DNA from: G020354645 sp050053515
GTDB lineage: Bacteria; Desulfobacterota; Desulfobacteria; Desulfobacterales; G020354645
DNA length: 10,951 nt
Direction: 5' to 3'
Assembly: GCA_050053515.1 (NCBI GenBank)
Contig: JASFTQ010000148.1
Span: 1 to 10,951, forward strand
Shown here: in pieces, positions 6,168-10,951 of the stretch
How positions within the stretch are numbered: the stretch's first letter is position 1
How the letters are laid out: each line of letters starts with the position of its first letter
Notes under the pieces: model-generated
What the model saw: only the letters and a program-made list of their open reading frames with translations
Databases searched by the model: none
Told to the model about the DNA's origin: nothing
Position numbers and translations under genes: made by a program

Positions 6168-6488
6168 ATGAGCATCATTGTGACGATACTATTAATATGC
6201 GGGCTGTTGTTTTTCACCGGCGGTGCGGTGGGTATCATCCGAATGCCGGATTTTTACTCCCGTCTTCATCCGGCTGGAAAGCTCGATACCATGGGCATTC
6301 TGATGACAATGAGCGCTGTGGCCTTGTATAATTTTGATGATTACTCCATCGGTACTATCCTGGCAAGTTTAAAAATTATTTTAATTGTCGCATTCCTTTT
6401 TATCACCAGCCCCACGGCCACCCATGCCATTGTGGATGCAGGGGTCCGCGCGGGTCTCGGTCCCTGGACCAAAGAAAAAAAAGAGTAA
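6168..6488 (+). CDS. mrpG: Cation/proton antiporter subunit MrpG/MnhG
   Basis: This 106-residue three-helix protein has the MrpG marks RMPDFYSRLHPAGKLDTMG near residues 25-43 and FLFITSPTATHAI near residues 76-88 (PF03334 type). Two ATGs stand in tandem (6165 and 6168). GGAGG ends at 6163, which leaves only 1 base before the first but 4 before the second, so I chose 6168. It is separated from mrpF by 75 bases without a gene and is followed after 4 bases by the MbhD-like gene. The last codons and the following spacer are A-rich. Confidence 0.93.
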   Translation: MSIIVTILLICGLLFFTGGAVGIIRMPDFYSRLHPAGKLDTMGILMTMSAVALYNFDDYSIGTILASLKIILIVAFLFITSPTATHAIVDAGVRAGLGPWTKEKKE

Positions 6489-6492
6489 AAAA

Positions 6493-6738
6493 ATGGCCTG
6501 GCAACTTGACCACATAATATTGAGTTTGGTCATCATTTTAGCTGTCGGCGCCATAACCGTGAAAGATCTCTTGGGCGCTGCTATTCTTTTTGGTGCCTAT
6601 AGCTTCATGATGTGCCTTCTTTGGGCCATCATGGGGGCTGTGGATGTGGCTTTCACCGAGGCATCGGTCGGTGCCGGTGTGAGCACGGTTTTTTTTGTTG
6701 CAGCGGTTTTCCGCACTACCAGAAGGACAAAAGATTGA
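6493..6738 (+). CDS. MbhD-like antiporter subunit (DUF4040 family), equivalent to part of the MrpA C-terminus
   Basis: This 81-residue protein has three hydrophobic segments and the motif AFTEASVGAGVSTVFF (53-68), which marks the MbhD/DUF4040 family (PF13244 type). That domain corresponds to the C-terminal helices of MrpA, here split off as its own gene as in archaeal Mbh hydrogenase operons. The conserved Glu of FTEASVG (E56) lies in the membrane and is thought to be part of the ion path. The frame is open to 6385, but that extension would lie inside mrpG; the ATG at 6493 sits 4 bases after the mrpG stop. The stop overlaps the TTG start of the next gene. Confidence 0.88.
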   Translation: MAWQLDHIILSLVIILAVGAITVKDLLGAAILFGAYSFMMCLLWAIMGAVDVAFTEASVGAGVSTVFFVAAVFRTTRRTKD

Positions 6739-7565
6739 AAGTCGTCGGCCTAATCATTGTGGTTTTGTGTGGATGTCTGTTGATCTATGGAACTGTTGAT
6801 TTCCCGGCATGGGGTGATCCGACATCTCCCGCAAGCACTCACGTATCGCCGTACTATATCGAAACAACAATGACGGATACTTCCGTTCCGAATATCGTCA
6901 CAGCCGTTCTTGCCGACTATCGGGGGTATGATACCATGTTTGAAACCATCGTTATCTTTTGTGCCGGTATCGCCGCCGTCTTTTTACTGAGAACTTACGG
7001 ACATAAGGCCCCCGAAACCCGCTTATATCGTCATATCCCCTCGGGAATTATACTTCGGATCAAAAAAGGCGGCAAATTACCCGAGGAATCAACCGAATTC
7101 GAAAGAGTTGACTTACAATGGGTGCCTTATGATTTGATCGTTAAAACAGCCTGCCGTCTGGTCGTGCCATTTGTCCAGCTCTTTGCGCTCTATGTTATTG
7201 CTCACGGCCACCACAGTCCGGGCGGCGGATTTCAAGGCGGCGTCATCCTGGGTGCCAGTTTAATCTTGTATGCGATTTCGCATGATCTCAGAACAATGCT
7301 CAGGCGGCTGACCGAAAAGGCGGTCGTCTTTCTATCTGCTGCAGGTGTTTTTATTTATGCCAGTACCGGCGCCCTCTGTCTCGTTATGGGAGTAAATTAT
7401 TTGGACTACAGCGGTCTTGCTTCCATACTCGGGGTTGACCCTGTTTCAGCCCGCTCGCACGGAATCCTTATCGTTGAAATAGGCGTCGGGATGGCCGTCA
7501 TGGCCGTCATGGTATCCCTGTACTATAATTTATCTTCCATCGGAAAACACGATGAAGGCCTTTAG
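6735..7565 (+). CDS. mrpB: Fused MbhE-like + MrpB/MnhB antiporter subunit
   Basis: This 276-residue protein fuses two antiporter parts. The N-terminal part (about 1-90) has a first helix, GDPTSPASTHVSPYYI (27-42), then VPNIVTAVLADYRGYDTMFE (51-70), the MbhE signature. A linker of about 40 mostly polar residues leads to the MrpB domain (about 130-266, PF04039 type) with HGHHSPGGGFQGGV (157-170) and four helices. I chose the TTG at 6735: it overlaps the preceding TGA in a TTGA junction, has AGAAGGA 7 bases upstream, and the translation just before it is not family-like. The upstream ATG at 6612 would add 41 unrelated Cys/Gly-rich residues. In archaeal Mbh and Mbs these two parts are separate genes (E and F). 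Confidence 0.9.
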   Translation: MKVVGLIIVVLCGCLLIYGTVDFPAWGDPTSPASTHVSPYYIETTMTDTSVPNIVTAVLADYRGYDTMFETIVIFCAGIAAVFLLRTYGHKAPETRLYRHIPSGIILRIKKGGKLPEESTEFERVDLQWVPYDLIVKTACRLVVPFVQLFALYVIAHGHHSPGGGFQGGVILGASLILYAISHDLRTMLRRLTEKAVVFLSAAGVFIYASTGALCLVMGVNYLDYSGLASILGVDPVSARSHGILIVEIGVGMAVMAVMVSLYYNLSSIGKHDEGL

Positions 7566-7567
7566 CC

Positions 7568-7969
7568 ATGAATGATGTGATTGCGGTTTTTATTTCAAAG
7601 TATAACTACTGGGTATACATCATCCTCATGATGATTGGTTTTTACGCCATTATCACCAAAAAAAACCTGGTAAAAAAGATCATTGGTATGAACATTGTCC
7701 AGACCGCCATCATCCTCTTTTATATTTCAATTGGTGCCAAAAAAAATGCTACTCTGCCCATTATCGAACACGGCCACGATGCTGCCGTGCATGCAGCCCA
7801 TGCGTCTGATTACATAAACCCGTTGCCGCATGTTCTGATGCTCACTGCCATTGTGGTCGCCGTTGCCACCCTCGGCGTCGCCCTGGCCCTGGCCATAAAA
7901 ATTTATCACCAGTATGGCACCCTTGAGGAAGACGAGATCCACGCTCAAATTAGAGAAAAACGAACCTGA
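7568..7969 (+). CDS. mrpC: Cation/proton antiporter subunit MrpC/MnhC (NuoK-like)
   Basis: This 133-residue three-helix protein is homologous to NuoK of complex I (PF00420 type): helix 1 about 12-30, helix 2 after KKIIGMNIVQTAIILF (36-51), helix 3 with NPLPHVLMLTAIVVAVATLG (84-103). NPLP-x-x-L-x-LTAIV is the MrpC signature. Between helices 2 and 3 lies a histidine-rich stretch (H68, H70, H75, H78, H88), richer than I expect for the family. The gene starts 2 bases after the mrpB stop. The C-terminal tail is charged (EEDEIHAQIREKR). Confidence 0.94.
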   Translation: MNDVIAVFISKYNYWVYIILMMIGFYAIITKKNLVKKIIGMNIVQTAIILFYISIGAKKNATLPIIEHGHDAAVHAAHASDYINPLPHVLMLTAIVVAVATLGVALALAIKIYHQYGTLEEDEIHAQIREKRT

Positions 7970-8028
7970 GCGTTGAACCCTGAAACACGAATCCTTTTTT
8001 CCGATTTAGCCGGGTTAGAGAGTTAATC

Positions 8029-8514
8029 ATGATATCCAGAGAAGATTTAAAGAGCATACTGGTTTTGAGATATCTCACCGATGAGATGCTCGACAGAATA
8101 ACCCCAATGGTTGATATCCTCCATTTTGACGAACGCGAAGTCATTTTTAGAGAAGGCGATAAAGGTATCCGATTTTATCTGTTAAAACGAGGCAAAGTGG
8201 TTCTAGAAAAGAGAATCTCTGATAAACTAAGTTTTTCCGCCGGCTCTGTCAAACCGGGTTACTCTTTCGGCTGGTCCGCCATGCTGGAAGAAGGAGATTA
8301 TACGCTGGATGCCGTTGCCGCCGAACCTTGCGAGGTGTATTCCATAAAAGGAGAAAAAATTAAAAAGCTTCTTAACGAAGACCACACCATGGGCTACATT
8401 ATGACCCAGGGACTGCTCAGAGTTCTCAAGCGCCGCTTGGATCACCGCACGGAACAATTTATTCGAGTGCTCACCCAGCATCCTGACATCCGAAGCCTTA
8501 ATGATGAAAAGTAA
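8029..8514 (+). CDS. Stand-alone cyclic-nucleotide-binding-fold protein in the antiporter operon
   Basis: The 161 residues match a Crp/CNB beta-roll domain (PF00027 type): a short helical start with ILVLRYLTDEMLDRI, then VIFREGDKGIRFYLLKRGKVVL (38-59, the early beta strands), PGYSFGWSAMLEEGDYTL (76-93, at the phosphate-binding cassette) and a C-terminal helix (about 120-148). There is no helix-turn-helix domain; the protein ends after the C helix and is polar throughout, so it should be a cytoplasmic sensor. The cassette is degenerate: Trp (W82) replaces the Glu, and Tyr (Y91) replaces the Arg, that contact the cyclic phosphate in CRP, so classical cAMP binding is doubtful. It lies 59 bases after mrpC and 15 before mrpD. 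Its place suggests regulation of the antiporter, which is inference. Confidence 0.85.
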   Translation: MISREDLKSILVLRYLTDEMLDRITPMVDILHFDEREVIFREGDKGIRFYLLKRGKVVLEKRISDKLSFSAGSVKPGYSFGWSAMLEEGDYTLDAVAAEPCEVYSIKGEKIKKLLNEDHTMGYIMTQGLLRVLKRRLDHRTEQFIRVLTQHPDIRSLNDEK

Positions 8515-8529
8515 TTTGCAAGTTGAAAA

Positions 8530-10023
8530 ATGATCCAGCAGCTTCCTGCCATAATTGTCGTATTTCCGTTGGTATTATCTTTTTTTATCCTGATAGCTGG
8601 TTTGTGGAGTAAAAGATTTTGTTTCCCACTGGCCATCTCAGCGATTTTTGTCTGCGTTCTATCCGCTGTCATCCTCTTGGCAAGTGTCATTAAGCAGGGA
8701 CCCATTCACTATTGGCTGGGAGGCTGGCCGCCCCCTTGGGGGATCGAATATTTGGTGGACCATCTCAATGCCTTCATGTTGCTGGCCGTCTCCTCCATAA
8801 GCCTGCTGGTTGCGGTTCATTCAAAGAAAAGTGTCGAACAAGAATTATCAGAAAAGCAGTCCCAATTTTGGAGCCTCTTTCTTTTACTGATAACCGGACT
8901 TCTGGGCATCACGATTACCGGAGATATGTTCAACCTTTTTGTATTATTGGAGGTTGCTTCCTTAGCGGGATATGCCCTTATTGCTATGGGCCGAAAGGAT
9001 GCTGCCCTCGCCAGTTTCCGCTATCTGTTGATGGGCACCATCGGAGCTAGTTGGTACTTGTTGGGCGTAGGGTATTTATACATCGTGACCGGGTCGCTGA
9101 ATATCTCAAATTTATCGGAACTGTTGCCCCAGTTATATCAATCAAAAGCGGTATTGGTCGGTTTTTCGTTTATCCTGATCGGGATCGGTATAAAAATGGC
9201 CCTATTTCCGTTGCATGCCTGGCTACCCGATGCCTATACCCACGCGCCCACTGCGGTAAGTACCGCAGTTGCGCCCCTGGTGACCAAGGTAATGGCCTAC
9301 GTGCTCATAAGAGTCATATTTTCTGTCTTTAAACCCTATTTTTCCATTGAAGAGCTTCCGGTGACGACCATCCTCGGCTGGATGGCTGCCGTTGCTGTGA
9401 TTGTGGGTTCGATTTATGCAATCGCCCAGACCAATTTAAAAAAGATGCTCTCTTACTCAGTTGTGGCCCAAATTGGTTATATCGCTTTAGGCATCGGACT
9501 GGCCAACAAATTTGGACTCACCGGCGCGGTGCTACATATTTTCAACGAGGTGATTACCAAGGGTTGCGTATTCGCAGTCGCAGGAGCCATCGTGTACAAG
9601 CAAGGGGCTTGCAACACCCTGGAATTGAAAAACTTATACCGAAAGATGCCCTATACCATGACGGCCTTTACAGTTGGCGCTTTTTCTATGATCGGGATAC
9701 CCCCGACGCTTGGCTTTTTCAGTAAATTGTATCTCATATTGGGGTCCATTGACGCAAAGCAATGGGTTTTTGCGGGCGTGCTGCTGCTTAGCAGCATTCT
9801 CAACGGTGTTTATTTCTTCAGGATTATTCAGATAGCATCTTTTGAAACGCCGCTGCCCGACTACAGCCGCGATAAGCCCTATGAAGCCGTCACCATGGAC
9901 GAAGCCCCCTTGAGTATGATTATCCCCATGCTCATTATGGCAGCAGGAATAGTTGTTGCGGGTATCTTAAGTGCGGACATCGTCTCCACCGTAATTCGAT
10001 ACATTATCCCGGAAGGTTTTTGA
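8530..10023 (+). CDS. mrpD: Cation/proton antiporter subunit MrpD/MnhD (NuoM/N-like)
   Basis: This 497-residue protein is a proton-translocating antiporter-like subunit (PF00361 type) with about 14 helices. The essential residues are in place: E141 in the fifth-helix motif MFNLFVLLEVASLAGYAL, K222 in GIGIKMALFPLHAWLPDAY (with H229), and K253 in APLVTKVMAYVL. The later half-channel shows LKKMLSYSVVAQIGYIALG and FNEVITKGCVFAVAGAI. The length is usual for MrpD/MbhH. It starts 15 bases after the CNB-fold gene with weak Shine-Dalgarno complementarity. In the operon it fills the place of MbhH. Confidence 0.95.
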   Translation: MIQQLPAIIVVFPLVLSFFILIAGLWSKRFCFPLAISAIFVCVLSAVILLASVIKQGPIHYWLGGWPPPWGIEYLVDHLNAFMLLAVSSISLLVAVHSKKSVEQELSEKQSQFWSLFLLLITGLLGITITGDMFNLFVLLEVASLAGYALIAMGRKDAALASFRYLLMGTIGASWYLLGVGYLYIVTGSLNISNLSELLPQLYQSKAVLVGFSFILIGIGIKMALFPLHAWLPDAYTHAPTAVSTAVAPLVTKVMAYVLIRVIFSVFKPYFSIEELPVTTILGWMAAVAVIVGSIYAIAQTNLKKMLSYSVVAQIGYIALGIGLANKFGLTGAVLHIFNEVITKGCVFAVAGAIVYKQGACNTLELKNLYRKMPYTMTAFTVGAFSMIGIPPTLGFFSKLYLILGSIDAKQWVFAGVLLLSSILNGVYFFRIIQIASFETPLPDYSRDKPYEAVTMDEAPLSMIIPMLIMAAGIVVAGILSADIVSTVIRYIIPEGF

Positions 10024-10070
10024 AAAGGACGTGCGATGGGCGCTTTGCACATCAATTGGAGGGTGTTGAG

Positions 10071-10951
10071 TTGAAATTTGCGTGGTTGTGTTTGCTTTTC
10101 CCATTCATCGGGGTGGTTTCAATTCCTGTACTGGCTCGAGTTCATCCCAAACTTAGAAATGCTGCGGCAGTTTTTTTGCCCTTCCTCTCGGCGCTGGCCA
10201 GCCTGATGCTCCTGCCGTATTTATTCCATCCAGAGTCACTGCCCATTGAAAGCTCCGCCGTGTGGCTCGATGTTCCTTTTGTAGTAGAATTCGGTATTTT
10301 GCTGGATCCGTTGAGTATCATATTGGTCAATGTCGTGGCGGTTATAAGCTTCATCATAACGGTATACTGCCTGGGGTATATGAAGGGCGACCCCGACATA
10401 ACTCGTTTTTGGACATTGGTAAATCTGTTCATTGGAAGCATGCTTCTGCTGGTGCTCAGCAATAATTTCCTGTTGCTTTTTATCGGATGGAAGCTTGTCG
10501 GTTTGTGCAGCTATGCTCTGATTGGTTATTATTACAAAGACGAAAAAAAATATTGGATCGGGGGACCTCCGCCCACCATGTACGCCTCACCCACCCATTG
10601 CGGGTTAAAAGCATTGGTCGTCACAAGCTTCGGTGATCTGATCATGTTGGGTGGTATCCTGATCATATTTTTTTATGCTCACACCTTAAACCTGAATGCA
10701 CTTATTCAGACTTCCGCCGACTGGATACCGGCGATGGCAGAGACGCCGGGGATGTTGATATTGGTGAGTTTTCTCCTTCTGGCCGGGCCGATCGGAAAAT
10801 CCGCTCAATTTCCACTTCATGAATGGCTTCCCGAAGCCATGGCAGGCCCGGGTCCGGTTTCGGCCCTTATTCATGCGGCCACAATGGTAAAAAGCGGCGT
10901 TTATCTGGTCGCCCGGTTAATTCCGATATTTTATTATGGTTACTGGGCAAG
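10071..10951 (+). CDS. NuoL/MrpA-like antiporter subunit (partial, runs off the window)
   Basis: The first 293 codons of a NuoL/MrpA N-terminal-type subunit are present (PF00662 then PF00361). I chose the TTG at 10071 because GGAGGG lies 7 bases before it and no better ATG is in frame. Marks are EFGILLDPLSIILVNVVAVI, then FIGWKLVGLCSYALIGYYY, GKSAQFPLHEWLPEAM (243-257; K243, H250) and PVSALIHAATMVKSGVYLVAR (262-282; K274). The motif normally reads GWELVG, its Glu being the conserved fifth-helix carboxylate; here it is Lys (K141, codon AAG at 10491-10493). An insertion with GGPPPTM (164-170) follows. It lies 47 bases after mrpD. Confidence 0.88.
   Translation, partial: MKFAWLCLLFPFIGVVSIPVLARVHPKLRNAAAVFLPFLSALASLMLLPYLFHPESLPIESSAVWLDVPFVVEFGILLDPLSIILVNVVAVISFIITVYCLGYMKGDPDITRFWTLVNLFIGSMLLLVLSNNFLLLFIGWKLVGLCSYALIGYYYKDEKKYWIGGPPPTMYASPTHCGLKALVVTSFGDLIMLGGILIIFFYAHTLNLNALIQTSADWIPAMAETPGMLILVSFLLLAGPIGKSAQFPLHEWLPEAMAGPGPVSALIHAATMVKSGVYLVARLIPIFYYGYWA

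Noticed and set aside
6385..6492. Earlier start for the MbhD-like gene
   Set aside because: The extension is encoded within mrpG and is Pro/Lys-rich, unlike the family; the ATG at 6493 follows the mrpG stop by 4 bases.
6612..6734. ATG start at 6612 for the MbhE+MrpB gene
   Set aside because: It gives 41 Cys/Gly-rich residues read out of frame from the MbhD-like gene; the TTG at 6735 has a proper ribosome binding site and stop/start overlap.
10036..10074. 12-residue leader ORF overlapping the start of the NuoL-like gene
   Set aside because: Its stop overlaps the TTG start, which would allow coupling, but it has no convincing ribosome binding site or conserved feature; chance is as likely.
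1..10951. CRISPR arrays, tRNA or rRNA genes, and transposase genes
   Set aside because: No regularly spaced repeats, cloverleaf-like gene, rRNA motif or transposase-like protein was found on either strand.

Overview
The window reads as chromosomal DNA of a Na+-using anaerobic bacterium. A Desulfobacterota (sulfate-reducer-like) origin is my best guess. It rests on the split ATP synthase membrane cluster (atpZ-atpI-atpB-atpE without F1 genes) and on an Mrp gene order of the E-F-G-MbhD-MbhE/B-C-D-L kind; there is no taxonomic marker gene, so this is inference. All genes are ion-transport or energy genes except two kinase-like proteins and one cyclic-nucleotide-binding-like protein.

Left half (minus strand, read from about 3600 down to 269): an F0 operon in the order AtpZ, AtpI, subunit a, a 405-residue fused c subunit, then an ordinary 82-residue c subunit. 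The fused c subunit is the most striking item. It is five complete c hairpins in tandem (about 10 membrane helices). Only hairpin 1 keeps the ion-binding carboxylates (E32 and E65); in hairpins 2-5 the essential Glu is Gln every time. The 82-residue c subunit has the same two-carboxylate pattern (E32, E65, S66, T67), which is typical of Na+-binding rotor rings. A 355-base gap between the two c genes holds a pair of inverted palindromic repeats. No F1 gene (b, delta, alpha, gamma, beta, epsilon) is visible, and none lies directly downstream of the c genes.

Middle (3555-5237): a divergent promoter region, then two tandem, clearly paralogous cytidylate-kinase-like (Cytidylate_kin2 type) genes on the plus strand.

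Right half (5238-10951, plus strand): a tightly packed Mrp/Mbh-type cation/proton antiporter operon: MrpE, MrpF, MrpG, a short MbhD-like (DUF4040) protein, an MbhE+MrpB fusion, MrpC, a stand-alone CNB-fold protein without a DNA-binding domain, MrpD, and the start of a NuoL/MrpA-like subunit that runs off the window. The order E-F-G-D-E/F-G-H matches the Mrp-like half of archaeal Mbh hydrogenases, so what follows beyond the right edge decides whether this is a pure antiporter or part of a larger redox complex.

Together the genes suggest a Na+ circuit: an antiporter that exchanges Na+ for H+ and an ATP synthase rotor that appears Na+-binding, encoded divergently on the same locus. Changing the number of carboxylates in the rotor would change the ion-to-ATP ratio, and this locus may show such gearing.
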